Shown here in pieces: positions 31,919 through 43,325 of a DNA stretch of 64,000 nucleotides. The notes under the pieces were generated by a model. That model saw only the letters and a program-made list of their open reading frames with translations. It was not told where the DNA came from and did not search any database. Every line of letters begins with the position of its first letter. Position 1 is the first letter of the stretch. Source of the stretch: Ahaetulla prasina (lineage: Eukaryota; Chordata; Lepidosauria; Squamata; Colubridae). The DNA lies in assembly GCF_028640845.1 (NCBI RefSeq), contig NC_080546.1, positions 16,093,520 to 16,157,519 on the forward strand. Reading direction: 5' to 3'. Made by a program: the position numbers and the translations under genes.

Positions 31919-32303
31919 CAGGGGTCAGCAACCTGCAGCTCTAGAGCCACATGTGGCTTTTTCATCCCTCTGCTGCAGCTGCACCAGTCGGCTCCACAAT
32001 TGATAGAGCTTTCGGTTAGGACAGGTAGAGGAAAAAGGACGCCACACTAGGAGGAGACTCTATGGTGGAGGAACTGGACTTCCAGTTGATGGAGGAAAAA
32101 GGAGGCTGTGTAGGAGGAGACTCTATGGTTTGTATGGGGGGGGGGGGAACTGGACTTCCAGTCAGCCGAGGAAAAAAGAATGCCACGCTAGGAGGAGACT
32201 CTATGGTGGGGGAACCGGACCTCCAGCCGGCTTCAGAATTGAATGGAGGGCTTCTAGCTAGGACCTTTGTGGCTCTTTGAGTGTTTAAGGTTGCCAATCC
32301 CTG
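31919..32303. mobile_element. hAT MITE with TSD GACTAGAC and internal 85-bp repeats
   Basis: Ends CAGGGGTCAGCAACCTGC and AGGTTGCCAATCCCTG. Perfect 8-bp duplication GACTAGAC (31911-31918, 32304-32311), inside CR1. The interior has three tandem units of roughly 70-90 bp, each starting AGGAGGAGACTCTATGG (32049, 32116, 32189). Confidence 0.92.
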
Positions 32304-32365
32304 GACTAGACCTATCCAATTTCTGCAACCATTCTTCATATGTTTTAGCCTCCAGCCCCCTAAGC

Positions 32366-33010
32366 ATTGTTAGGAAAGACATTCAGTATGATCTTATCAT
32401 CAAAGCAAATGTCAGAAGAAATGGTTGGTTCGTATAGAGAAAGGATTGAGGTTCACACTTAAGTCTGATCCACGCAATGGGCATGGAGCAGTAAGCAAAT
32501 GTAATTGCTGTCCTGCACACATTAATCATCAAACCATGACTTCTAAAAATGACTGTGGTTTTCTCTCTTTTGTATAACATAAAATTAACTATCAAATTAA
32601 TAGAAAGGTGATGGCTCATTCATAATGAAAATAGAAAGAATATCCAAAAATCTATCAAAACGTTCCAGGAAAGAAAAGAAACAAGTAGACTATAGAGGGT
32701 TTTAAGGCAGTAGAACCAAGACTATTCATCAGAGAAATAGTTGCATAAACCATAGAAGACCTGATTATTTACACTGTGAGATTGATAAGCCCTTCCTGTT
32801 TTATAATGCAACCTTCACAACATTATTTATATGTTTCGCTGAAATGTCAGTTTTTTTCTTTTTCCCTCCATGAAGAAGGATTAATGGTCGCGTCAACTTT
32901 GGGAACCTTGAATTTGTGACCATTTCAAAATTATATAGGATGAGACATATTGCCTGGCAAATCCCAGATTGTTCTTGAACAGCAAAAGAGGAAATTACTC
33001 TTCTGCTTAA
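32366..33010. other. Non-coding, likely MAPK10 intron
   Basis: No recognised gene or repeat. Leads into the 580-bp tandem units. Confidence 0.5.
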
Positions 33011-34829
33011 AATGTTCTTTCTGGAAGAAGCTGCAAAAATGTGTAAGCTGCATACCACAAAATCCATTTGCTAGCTAGTATCTAATATGTGCAGGAAAAA
33101 AACGAATACTATTATTTCCAGAAATAAGCAGAGATTAGCAGAGATTAGTGGCACCTTTAGTCTAGGAACATTTTTTTCAAAGTATACCTTATTTCTAGTA
33201 TTTTTATAAGCATGGAAGACTCAGAACCTATTATATGTATGTAGTATTAGACTCAAAATATTTTAATTACTTTTTATAGATGGGCTGTTAGATTGGCCAG
33301 TAGCTGTTCCATGAGTCTCAAGCCAAGCTTCAAAAGAAATCCAGTTATTTATTAGGAGCTTCATGTCAGCATGTTCCCAAGTGAAGCTAGCTCTGACCCT
33401 ACATAATTTACGCTCCAATTATTACCCTGTTTCCCCCTCCTCCCAGGGTGTGTCATCAATCACATTCGCCAATGGAGCAATTTTGTGGGTTGTAGAGGTC
33501 ACTCCCCTCAGCTGCTGTAGGTCACCCTGGGATACAGCCTTGAGAGAAATAAGTGTGGAATGTGCATCTGTCTTTGGCTGCTGTGCCATTTAATGTTCTT
33601 TCTGGAAGAAGCTGCAAAAATGTGTAAGCTGCATACCACAAAATCCATTTGCTAGCTAGTATCTAATATGTGCAGGAAAAAAACGAATACTATTATTTCC
33701 AGAAATAAGCAGAGATTAGCAGAGATTAGTGGCACCTTTAGTCTAGGAACATTTTTTTCAAAGTATACCTTATTTCTAGTATTTTTATAAGCATGGAAGA
33801 CTCAGAACCTATTATATGTATGTAGTATTAGACTCAAAATATTTTAATTACTTTTTATAGATGGGCTGTTAGATTGGCCAGTAGCTGTTCCATGAGTCTC
33901 AAGCCAAGCTTCAAAAGAAATCCAGTTATTTATTAGGAGCTTCATGTCGGCATGTTCCCAAGTGAAGCCAGCTCTGATCCTACCTAATTTACGCTCCAAT
34001 TATGACCCTGTTTTCCTCTCTCCCCAGGGTGTGTCATCAATCACATTCGCCACGGAGCAATTTCGTGGGTTGTAGAGTCACTCCCTCGGCTGCTGTAGGT
34101 AACCCTGGGATACAGCCTTGAGAGAAATAAGTGTGGAATGTGGATCTGTCTTTGGCTGCTGTGCCATTTAATGTTCTTTCTGGAAGAAGCTGCAAAAATG
34201 TGTAAGCTGCATACCACAAAATCCATTTGCTAGCTAGTATCTAATATGTGCAGGAAAAAAACGAATACTATTATTTCCAGAAATAAGCAGAGATTAGCAG
34301 AGATTAGTGGCACCTTTAGTCTAGGAACATTTTTTTCAAAGTATACCTTATTTCTAGTATTTTTATAAGCATGGAAGACTCAGAACCTATTATATGTATG
34401 TAGTATTAGACTCAAAATATTTTAATTACTTTTTATAGATGGGCTGTTAGATTGGCCAGTAGCTGTTCCATGAGTCTCAAGCCAAGCTTCAAAAGAAATC
34501 CAGTTATTTATTAGGAGCTTCATGTCGGCATGTTCCCAAGTGAAGCCAGCTCTGATCCTACCTAATTTACGCTCCAATTATGACCCTGTTTTCCCTCTCT
34601 CCCCCCAGGGTGTGTCATCAATCACATTCGCCACGGAGCAATTTCGTGGGTTGTAGAGGTCACTCCCCTCGGCTGCTGTAGGTAACCCTGGGATACAGCC
34701 TTGAGAGAAATAAGTGTGGAATGTGGATCTGTCTTTGGCTGCTGTGCCATTTAATGTTCTTTCTGGAAGAAGCTGCAAAAATGTGTAAGCTGTGTACCAC
34801 AATATCAGTTTGCTAGCTAGTATTTAATA
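33011..34829. repeat. Tandem triplication, 580-bp unit
   Basis: Marker AATGTTCTTTCTGG starts units at 33011, 33592, 34170 and 34753, with spacings 581, 578 and 583: three full units and about 77 bp of a fourth. Units 2 and 3 are nearly identical, sharing changes such as GTCGGCATG against GTCAGCATG in unit 1. The unit shows no intact reading frame. Within it, TATTTATTAGGAGCTTCATG ... CCCAGGGTGTGTCATC is of unknown origin. About 0.6 kb downstream (in MAPK10 sense) of the MAPK10 exon. Confidence 0.93.
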
Positions 34830-35005
34830 TTTACTTTCATTTGTGGTATTTAGTACCATCCAATGTAGAATTTGGAGGAGGGAAGGGAACAGCAAACCAA
34901 AATAATAATCTTATAATCTTTACGCATCAAGCCATCTTTTTTTCCTCTTGCTTCAACCCTTGCATACATTTTAATTGTAATTTAGGGCAACATTCATGAC
35001 TCATA

Positions 35006-35392
35006 CAGGTAATCCATGACTTATAACAGTTCGTTTAGTGACTATTTGAAATTATAATGGCAGTGAAAAAAGTGACTTGTGGCCATTTTTCACACTTATG
35101 ACTGTTGCAGCATCATGTGATCAAAATTCAGAGGCTTGGCAACTGGCATGTATTTATGACGGTTGCCGTGTCCAGGGGTCATGTGATCAGCTTTGGTGAC
35201 CTTCTGACCAGCAAAGTTAATGGGGAAGCCAAATTTACTTAACAACCGTGTGACTAATTTAACAACTGCAAGTGATTCACTTAACATCTGTGGCCAGAAA
35301 GGTCATAAAATGGGGCTAAACTCCCTTAACAAATGTCTTACTAAGCAACAAAAATTTTGGGCTCAATTGTGGTGGTAAGTCAAGGATACCTG
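35006..35392. mobile_element. TA-flanked MITE (mariner/Tigger-like), 387 bp
   Basis: Ends CAGGTAATCCATGACTTA and TAAGTCAAGGATACCTG form inverted repeats, with TA on both sides (35004-35005, 35393-35394). Sequence such as GTCATGTGATCAGCTTTGG is typical of a widespread squamate MITE. It stops 74 bp from the splice donor of the MAPK10 exon. Confidence 0.82.
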
Positions 35393-35465
35393 TACTTAAT
35401 GAATACCAGAGGTGGCCTACTCAATTCACAAGGCATATAGATTGAGAAAAACTGAGCAGATCTTA

Positions 35466-35865
<400 letters not shown>

Positions 35866-35962
35866 CTGGGATCTCCAACCTTGGTCCCTTTAAGACTTGT
35901 GGACTTTAACTCTGGGAGTTGAAGTCCACAAGTCTTAAAGGGACCAAGGTTGGAGACCCCTG
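35866..35962. mobile_element. Palindromic hAT MITE with TSD TATTAGAC
   Basis: A 97-bp hairpin, CTGGGATCTCCAACCTTGG to CCAAGGTTGGAGACCCCTG. Perfect duplication TATTAGAC at 35858-35865 and 35963-35970. About 230 bp upstream of the MAPK10 exon in its sense. Confidence 0.93.
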
Positions 35963-36293
35963 TATTAGACTGAGCACAAGAATTTGTATAACATGTTTTC
36001 CTTCTCTGGACAAGAATTTCCCAGATATGTATCCCGCTTTGTAAATTCTAAAATAAGTTTGTAAATAGGACTTAACAAAAACATATTTTCTTGACATTTG
36101 GTGTGTAAAGTAAAAACTGCATGTTGTGCACTTGATACAGCACTGCCAAAATGTAGTCTTCCTCAGAACCTTACTCTGTAAATGTGAAAACTTTCAAAAT
36201 TGTGAAATAGATGTCATTAGTTCACCAATAATTATTTATGTCAGCATGCTTGAAAAATAACTTGTATGTGTAACTTACTGTGGTCATCTAGTT

Positions 36294-37572
36294 CAGGAGT
36301 GTCAAATTCATCTAACCGCTTGGTCTAAAACTTGGCAACTCCAAATCTCAACCAGCAAATGCTCAGTCTTACATATAGGAAAAAAGAACCCAAACACTAA
36401 GTACTCGCTTGATGGACATTACCTCACAGATGACCCCCATCCCGTTAAAGACCTTGGAGTTTTCATGTCAAATGATCTAAGTGCCAAAGCCCACTGCAAA
36501 TACATAGCAAAAAAGGCTCTAAGAGTTGTAAACCTAATCTTGCGTAGCTTCTTTTCCAAAAACACTACACTACTAACCAGAGCATATAAAACATTTGCTA
36601 GACCAATTCTAGAATACAGCTCACCTGTTTGGAACCCTCACCATATCTCTGACATCAATACAATTGAACGTGTCCAGAAATATTTTACAAGAAGAGTTCT
36701 CCATTCCTCTGAAAACAACAAAATACCTTATCCCACTAGACTTGAAATCCTGGGCTTGGAAAACTTGGAACTCCGTCGCCTTCGACAAGACCTAAGTTTA
36801 ACTCATAGAATCATCTATTGTAATGTCCTTCCTGTCAAAGACTACTTCAGCTTTAATTGCAATAATACAAGAGCAACCAATAGATTTAAACTTAATGTCA
36901 ACCGCTTTAATCTAGATTGCAGAAAATATGACTTCTGTAACAGAATCATCAGTGCTTGGAACACTTTACCTGACTCTGTGGTCTCTTCTCATAATCCTAA
37001 AAGCTTTAACCAAAAACTTTCTACTATTGACCTCACCCCATTCCTAAGAGGACCATAAGGGGCGTGCATAAGCGCACAAACGTGCCTATCGTTCCTGTCC
37101 TATTATTTTTCTTTTCTTCTTTCATATATATATATATATATATGCTTATACCTTTATATACTATATAACCTTTCTGTATGATAGTTACATATATTGTTGT
37201 GACAAAATAAATAAATAAATAAATAAATAAAAAATAAATAAATTCGCGGGCCGCATCAGGATTGTGTTCGACCTTGGGGGGGAGGGGGAGGGCATGGCCA
37301 TGATGGCCAGCTCAACATCACTCGTGTCATGGGCGCCTGTGGCGGCCCAATTGCTCTGCCAATGAAAACGGGCTCCCGAGCTCCGTTTTCTGCTGCAATA
37401 GCTTCCTGCAACTCCCTGTCAGAGAAAACGGAGCTCGGGAGGGCCAGGTTCCATTTTCGATGGCAGAGGCACCGCGGGGTGATCCTTTGTTGTTTCCAGG
37501 GCGGCCCGCGAGCCAGATCTAAGCACCCAGCGGGCCAGATCTAGCCCATGGGCCTTGAGTTTGACACTCCTG
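36294..37572. mobile_element. hAT MITE with TSD ATCTAGTT, split by a LINE
   Basis: Left end CAGGAGTGTCAAATTCAT (36294) and right end GAGTTTGACACTCCTG (to 37572), with perfect 8-bp duplication ATCTAGTT at 36286-36293 and 37573-37580. The MITE interior resumes at 37246 (GCGGGCCGCATCAGG). Same family as 6376. Confidence 0.92.
36310..37239 (+). mobile_element. CR1-group LINE 3' fragment nested in hAT MITE
   Basis: Flanked by AAATTC (36304-36309, 37240-37245), a short target duplication. An open frame at 36465-37058 (197 codons) encodes an ORF2 C-terminal domain: TLLTRAYKTFARPILEYSSP, ERVQKYFTRRVL, LEILGLENLELRRLRQDLSL, AWNTLPDSVVSS, ending LTPFLRGP. This is the non-LTR LINE region after the RT. 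The 3' UTR has (AT)n at 37130-37144 and an AAATA tail. A related copy is at 58975-59430. Confidence 0.85.
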
Positions 37573-38745
37573 ATCTAGTTGAAACCTTAATTTGCCAAAG
37601 GACATACCTACCAATTACTTTTGTTGCATTTGGCATGGACATTTTCTCAGACATGATCTTTCTGTCAGTTCAAGCTAGATGTTCTTCAGGACAGCTAATC
37701 TTACGACTTTTCTGGCTCTTGTTCTATTTTTGCCTGCCAAAAAGTTTTTGCACACCAATCAATTAAGCTCGCTTTTTTTCCTCCCCCTGCCAAATGGGTT
37801 AAGGTTAGATTTAGGGCTATTGATCATGGTAGACAGTTTCAGATGTGAATTTATGTACTCACTTCTTAATCACAGCAAAGATATTGTTGTCCAGTTAATA
37901 ATGGACGTAAGATTTTAACATGAGTTGTGGCAAAATAAAAAGTCATTTTCACAAGAAAATAAAAGGTGAAAGTGATAGCTACCTTCTAAAAAAGATTTAT
38001 TGTATTTGTGTATTAAACTATTACATTTAATTTGATCATCACTTTTCATGAAGATAAGACATATACATTAACTTCCTTTATACTAACCAAAGGAGTATCC
38101 TTTACCTTTTATTTCTAAGAACTACTAAATTATTTGCTGTGTACAGCTTTATCCAAATCAGAATCCGCTTGAATGAAACAGTTAAGCTGTTTCATTCAAG
38201 ACACCGTTTGCCTGGAGTTCAAAAAAGAAATTGAGTAAAAAATTGGCTGTCTGCTTCTGATTGTGGTGAACCGATCAGAAATGGCCGATGACCACAAAGA
38301 AAGCACAATGATGGAAAGCAGGAGGCATCAGTAACACAGCGGCCACACGTAGAAGTCTTAACCCTTCCCTTCAGTCTCATTAATTGTCCATGGCAGCTTG
38401 CCTCCAATTGAAGAGAGAAACTTAATACTAGGATTCCCAGCATTAGAAGCTAGGAGCCATGATGGTGCAGTGGTTAGAATGACGTATTGCAGGCTGTGAT
38501 TACCCAGGGCGTGACACAAAGGCAACAAAGCCAGAGAACCGATATGAGTCTCTTTATTATCACCAACTGTGCCCCCAATGTCCATTTCAATTCTCCGGCC
38601 TGGAGAGAACTCTTCCACCAACCTGTAATAGTTTTTGGCTGGCAGTCCCAAACATAAGCAGAAAACTTCTGACACAAAGAGATGTGTCACACTAAACACA
38701 TTAAATAGTAAATATGAACAACTTTTAATTTAACTACAGTTACGG
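37573..38745. other. Probable intron; hairpin and SINE head
   Basis: Mostly unrecognised. A 14-bp perfect stem with a 5-nt loop at 38168-38200 (CTTGAATGAAACAG / CTGTTTCATTCAAG). A truncated tRNA-type SINE head at 38449-38506 (GCCATGATGGTGCAGTGGTT). Confidence 0.5.
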
Positions 38746-39717
38746 TGTCTAGAAGCCGTACGGGTCTGGATGGGGAGAAACAGGCTCAAGCTCAATCCCT
38801 CCAAGACAGAGTGGCTGCCGGCATCCCGGTACAGTCAGCTGAGTCCACGGCTGACTGTTGGAGGCGAGTCATTGGCCCCGATGGAGAGGGTGCGCAACTT
38901 GGGCGTCCTCCTGGATGAACGGCTGTCTCTGGAAGATCATTTGACGGCCGTCTCCAGGAGAGCGTTCTACCAGGTTCGCCTGGTGCGCCAGTTGCGCCCC
39001 TTTCTAGACCGGGATGCCCTATGCACGGTCACTCACGCCCTCGTGACGTCTCGCCTGGATTACTGCAACGCTCTCTACATGGGGCTCCCCTTGAAGGGCA
39101 TCCGGAGGCTGCAGTTAGTCCAGAATGCGGCTGCGCGGGTGATAGAGGGAGGCCCTCGTGGCTCCCGTATGACACCTATCCTGCGCAGACTGCACTGGCT
39201 ACCTGTGGCCTTCCGGGTGCGCTTCAAGGTCTGGGTAACCACCTTTAAAGCGCTCCATGGCATAGGGCCGGGTTATTTACGGGACCACCTACTGCTACCG
39301 AATACCTCTCACCGACCCGTGCGCTCTCACAGAGAGGGACTCCTCAGGGTGCCGTCAGCTAGGCAGTGTCGTCTGGCGACACCCAGGGGAAGGGCCTTCT
39401 CTGTGGGGGCTCCCACCCTCTGGAACGAACTACCCCCAGGACTTCGTCAACTTCCGGACCTCCGAACCTTCCGTCGCGAGCTTAAAACACACTTATTCAT
39501 CTGCGCAGGACTGGATTAGATTTTAAATTTATTGGTTTTAAATGGGTTTTATTTTTTTATATTGTTTTTAAACATTCAGCCTCTTAGAATAAGTTTTTTA
39601 ATTGTTATTTTAATCTGTATTTATGTGTTTTTATTTGCCTGTGAACCACCCTGAGTCCTTCGGGAGATAGGGCGGTATATAAATACGATTAATAAATAAA
39701 TAAATAAATAAATAAAT
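38745..39717 (+). mobile_element. L2-type LINE, 5'-truncated, 249-codon open frame
   Basis: Frame 38770-39519 runs from just after the RT catalytic motif (MGRNRLKLNPSKTEW) through DYCNALYMGLPLKG and GAPTLWNELPPGL to the stop, ending LFICAGLD. The 3' UTR ends CCTGAGTCCTTCGGGAGATA with (AATAA)n at 39690-39718. Nearly identical to the copy at 25090-25870. It lacks the RT core and cannot move by itself. Confidence 0.9.
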
Positions 39718-39771
39718 TTAAACAACTGGTGTTTTTTTTTTAATTGTCCACTTCTTCCCCTCTTCTTTGCT

Positions 39772-40100
39772 TTGGTAAAAGGTAAAGATTTCCCTGTCTG
39801 TTGTGTTCAACTCTAGGGTACAATGCTGATCTCCTTTTCTTGGCTAAAGAAGCCAGCATTGTCCCAAGAAAATTTCCAGGATCATGTGGCCAGCATGGCT
39901 ACACACCAAAGGCACACAGAATGCTGTTACCTTCCCACCAAAGTGCTACCTATTAATCTACTTGCATTTCCATGCTTTCAAACTGCTAGGTGGACAGGAG
40001 CTGGAGCAAGTAATAGGAATTTACTCCGTTGCCTCGGACCTTGAACCCGAGCTGCCAGCTGACAAGCTCAGCGTCTTTAAGCGCTGAGCCATAGCAGCCT
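39772..40100 (-). mobile_element. Sauria-type SINE
   Basis: Second antisense copy of the element at 12765: GTAAAAGGTAAAGATTTCCC, GATCATGTGGCCAGCATGGC, CATTTCCATGCTTTCAAACT, then a tRNA-like head (CTCAGCGTCTTTAAGCGCTG). Confidence 0.8.
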
Positions 40101-40607
40101 TCCTGATCAAGCATCCCTGGATAAATACACTTATTCAACACAAAGAAAAAGAAAGAACCAGCTTCCAGTGCACAAGAAAAACTGATTAAATATCAGGGGC
40201 TAACACACTGCCATGTGCACATTTCAAGTAATTCTCCTAGGAAGGAGTCAGGAAAAATGCTTTCTGGCAATAATTATTTGTATGTTACTATCAAGAGAAT
40301 TAAAGTGGTTATCACCATCGACACAGGAACACCTCTAGGCAGCTACCCCAGTCCCATCAAGGGCTATTACCAGGGGGTTGCCTGGATCTGTGCAATTTAT
40401 TAATCTTATTTTTGGCTCAACACTCCAAGCTTCAGAACTAGCTGGAAGTATACACTATTTTAATGTTAAATCTCCTGGCTTAACGTCCCTCTGTAAGAAG
40501 TTTAAATGAAGGATGGACAGAGCTGCTCAGCACTGCCTATCCTCCCAGGGAATCGATAAAAGAAAGGGTTCATGTTAGAATATTGAATTTTGTAGCTGGA
40601 ACAGTAA
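40101..40607. other. Non-coding stretch
   Basis: No recognised gene or repeat. Confidence 0.45.
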
Positions 40608-41490
40608 AGTATTGTTGTTGTTGTTAGTTGCGAAGTCGTGTCCCACCCATCGCAACCCCACGGACAACCCCAGGCCTTCCTGTCCTCTACCATCTTCTGG
40701 AGTCCATTTAAACTCATGCTGACTGCTTCAGTGACTCCATCCACCTTGTTCTCTGTTGTCCCGTTCTTCTTTTGCCCTCCATCTTTCCCAGCATTAGGCT
40801 CTTCTTTAGTGAGTCCTTTCTTCTCATTAGGTGGCCAAAGTATTTGAGTTTCATCTTCAGGATCTGGCCTTCTAAAGAGCAGTCAGGGTTGATCTCCTCT
40901 AGGACTGACCGGTTTGATCACCTTGCAGTCCAAGGGACTCGCAGAGTCTTCTCCAGCACCAGAGGTCCATGATGGCGAACCTATGGCACGCGTGCCACAG
41001 GTGGCATGTGTAGTCATATCTGTGAGCATGCGAGCCGTTGCCCTAGCTCAGCTCCAGCATGCATGTGCATGCCAGCCAGCAGATTTTCAGCTGGCCCCGC
41101 CCACATGTCCCCTCCCAGGAGTGTCCACGCAGCCTGTTTTGGATGCCAGGTAAGTACAGGGCTAGCGTGGAGGCTCTGGGAGGGCCTCTTGGGGGGAGGG
41201 GAGGCTGTTTTCGCCCTCCCCAGGCTCCAAGGAAGCCTCTGGAGCCTGGGGAGGATGAAAAACGGTCGCGTGCCAAAAGTGGGGGAAGGGCAGAAAGGGC
41301 GTCACACGCACATGCACGGGGGGCATTGGATTATGGGTATGGGCATGCACACATGTGACCCGCCACGTGCTCTCCCTGCTTTGGGCACACAACAGCAAAA
41401 AGGTTAGCCATCACTGCCATAGTTCAAAGGCCTCAATCCTTTGGCGCTCAGTTTTCTTATGATCCAACTTTCACAGCCATACATTGCATT
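40608..41490 (-). mobile_element. Bov-B LINE fragment split by a MITE
   Basis: Antisense Bov-B: TTGTTGTTGTTGTTAGTTGC at 40611, CAGGCCTTCCTGTCCTCTAC, CTTCTCATTAGGTGGCCAAA, CAAGGGACTCGCAGAGTCTT, then after the MITE GTTCAAAGGCCTCAATCCTT and CAGCCATACATTGC. The two parts join in the expected order, so a MITE was inserted into an older Bov-B. Confidence 0.82.
40966..41419 (+). mobile_element. hAT-like MITE nested in Bov-B
   Basis: Left end ATGATGGCGAACCTATGG, right end AAAAGGTTAGCCATCACTG. GC-rich interior. No clean 8-bp duplication was found. Same family as 2285-2534. Confidence 0.75.
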
Positions 41491-41609
41491 TTTTGTATTT
41501 TACTATTGTACAGTAAAGTGTATAATAGGCCAGAACACAAAGTTGTAGTTGATTGATTGGAGGGTGCTGGTTCATGCACGAAACAATCTACACTATGGTT
41601 ATCTATGGA

Positions 41610-41815
41610 GATTCTCAGTCATCCAGATCATGGTTGTCCCAAAGGTGCTTTTTCAAGAGGCAACTGGACTTTTGGTTTTTCTTTGAAGACGTTTTGCTTC
41701 TCATACAAGAAGCTTCTTCAGCTCTGAGAGCTGAAAAAGCTTCTTGGATGAGAAGTGAAAGGTCTTCAAAGAAAAACCATAAAGTCCAGTTGTCTCTTGA
41801 AAAATACACTATAAT
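41610..41815. mobile_element. Penelope-like ends head to head, long hairpin
   Basis: Left arm (minus, about 41640-41729) and right arm (plus, 41731-41810) are inverted copies separated by almost nothing. Right arm: CTGAAAA (41731), stem GCTTCT/AGAAGT round TGGATG, then GAAA (41757-41760). Left arm keeps CTGAAGA but has CAAAAC for CGAAAC. Flanks AAGTCCAGTTG and CAACTGGACTT also pair. Confidence 0.6.
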
Positions 41816-42467
41816 TAGCTCCTATAGTATGGGGCGGGGGGTTCTCTTTTTCCCGACTTTTTTCTTCTGTGTGTTCTGTATACTGTTTAATTTACCTCAT
41901 ATGTTCTTGTAGTTGTGACTGTCTTGTGTTTTTCCTTTCTGGACGATGACAATAAAGATTACAACTTTGTGTTAGTGTCCCTGACTTCATCTGGACAGCT
42001 GCTATGCAATTCCCTGACAACCCACTTACGCCCAATTTGTCCAACACCTTTTCCAGTAGATCCCAACCCTTATTATGATATTTGTGGACAAGAAGGGGAA
42101 ACCTATGCATGCAATATCACAGGCTCTCCCTTGGATTCTTTTAGCGCACAGTGGCTCCAACTATTCAATCGTCTGCATATTGATGTCATCCGCAATCTGT
42201 GAATCAATATCTTATCAATATACATTAGCTACGGATGATTGCAAAAAAATCTTATCTCCCGTTCAGCAAAATGTTTACTGTACAGCTTTATGAGGTGGTA
42301 CTCATTTAACATCTACAATTTGGACTGGTAACTCAGTCATTAAACAAAACAGTTTCTAAGTGAAACATCGTATGATAACTGTGCTTTCGATTTTAAACAG
42401 GACGACTCTTGCTAACCGATAGCAGTAGCAAGCACACAACTGGGGGAAGAGATGCTGTGAAGGCAAT
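41816..42467. other. Non-coding stretch
   Basis: No family recognised. Short open frames around 41915-42300 show no known domain. Confidence 0.4.
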
Positions 42468-42986
42468 TGTTGTGTCTTGCCCGCCCTCAGAGCAGCCAGG
42501 GCCTTCTTACCTGCTCCCGAACACTGAGGAATGTATGCCTCCCGGCCCCAGCCCTGACTCCATGCCCACACAAACTGCAGAAGAAGGAGCACCTCCCTGC
42601 CCCAGCCCTGACTCCATGCCCAGGCAAACGGAGCAGCTAGACCCCTCCCCCTCCTCCACAGCATGTGAGCCTGAGGAGGGTTTATTACCAACAGCTGATT
42701 GGTGTGACCCTCGCATCAGAAGATTGGAGAGGCGGAGGCAACAGAAGGAAGGGAGGGGCAGGCCTTAATGAGTGCTGAGTCATGGAGCCACACCCCATGG
42801 CCTATATAAAGGATCTACTTTCTGGCATTCTCTGAGTCAGGCAAAAGTCGAACTTATCTTGCTGAAGTCACTTACTGGTCTCCTGCCTGCTCTGAGGACT
42901 TTGCTAGGACTTTGGGCAGAGCTGCAGAGGCAAGCCTGATTCGGATTTCCCTGACCCAGCCGTCAGCGGAGGAGTGGGACATGACA
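42468..42986 (+). mobile_element. Solo LTR, 519 bp, TSD GCAAT
   Basis: Starts TGTTGTGTCTTGCCC and ends GAGTGGGACATGACA. Perfect 5-bp duplication GCAAT (42463-42467, 42987-42991). TATA-like CCTATATAAAGGATC near 42801. A repeated segment CCCCAGCCCTGACTCCATGC occurs twice (42545, 42600). No internal genes, so a solo LTR. Family not assigned. Confidence 0.88.
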
Positions 42987-43165
42987 GCAATCCTTATGTT
43001 TTATATTGATATATTGACCATCAATTGTGTTGTAAATGTTATACCTTGATGAACGTATCTTTTCTTTTATGTACACTGAGAGCGTATGCACCAAGACAAA
43101 TTCCTTGTGTGTCCAATCACACTTGGCCAATAAAAAATTCTATTGTATTCGATTCTATAAAATAG
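42987..43165 (+). mobile_element. L3/CR1-type LINE 3' end
   Basis: ATTGACCATCAATTGTGTTG ... TTGGCCAATAAAAAATTCTA, 5'-truncated at the LTR junction. Runs into an inverted L3 copy at 43165. Confidence 0.82.
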
Positions 43166-43325
43166 AATAGAGAATAGAATAGAATTTATTGGCCAAGTGT
43201 GTTTGGACACACAAGGAATTTTGCATATGTTCTCAGTGTACATAAAAGAAAAGAAAAAGAAAAAAGAAGAAGAAAAAAATACCTTCATCAAAGGTACAAC
43301 ATTTACAACACAAATGATGCTCATA
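43165..43325 (-). mobile_element. L3/CR1-type LINE 3' end, inverted neighbour
   Basis: AGAATAGAATTTATTGGCCA ... TACAACATTTACAACACAAA. With the previous copy it forms a tail-to-tail inverted pair joined through AATAG/ATTCT repeats. Confidence 0.82.

Larger units (their letters stand above)
28715..32365 (-). mobile_element. CR1 LINE 3' region, split by two later insertions
   Basis: Three blocks join into one antisense CR1: 28715-29028 (GAGTTGGAAGGGAGCTTGAA ... CCCTCAAATATTGGAACACT), 31876-31918 (TATATTATGTCACCCCTGGT) and 32304-32365 (ACCTATCCAATTTCTGCAAC). The gaps are filled by an L1 (29029-31859) and a hAT MITE (31919-32303), each with its own target-site duplication. So CR1 is the oldest layer. 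Confidence 0.88.

Noticed and set aside
36465..37058. Novel host protein of 197 residues
   Set aside because: It matches the LINE remnant at 58975-59295 and has a LINE-like 3' end and tail.
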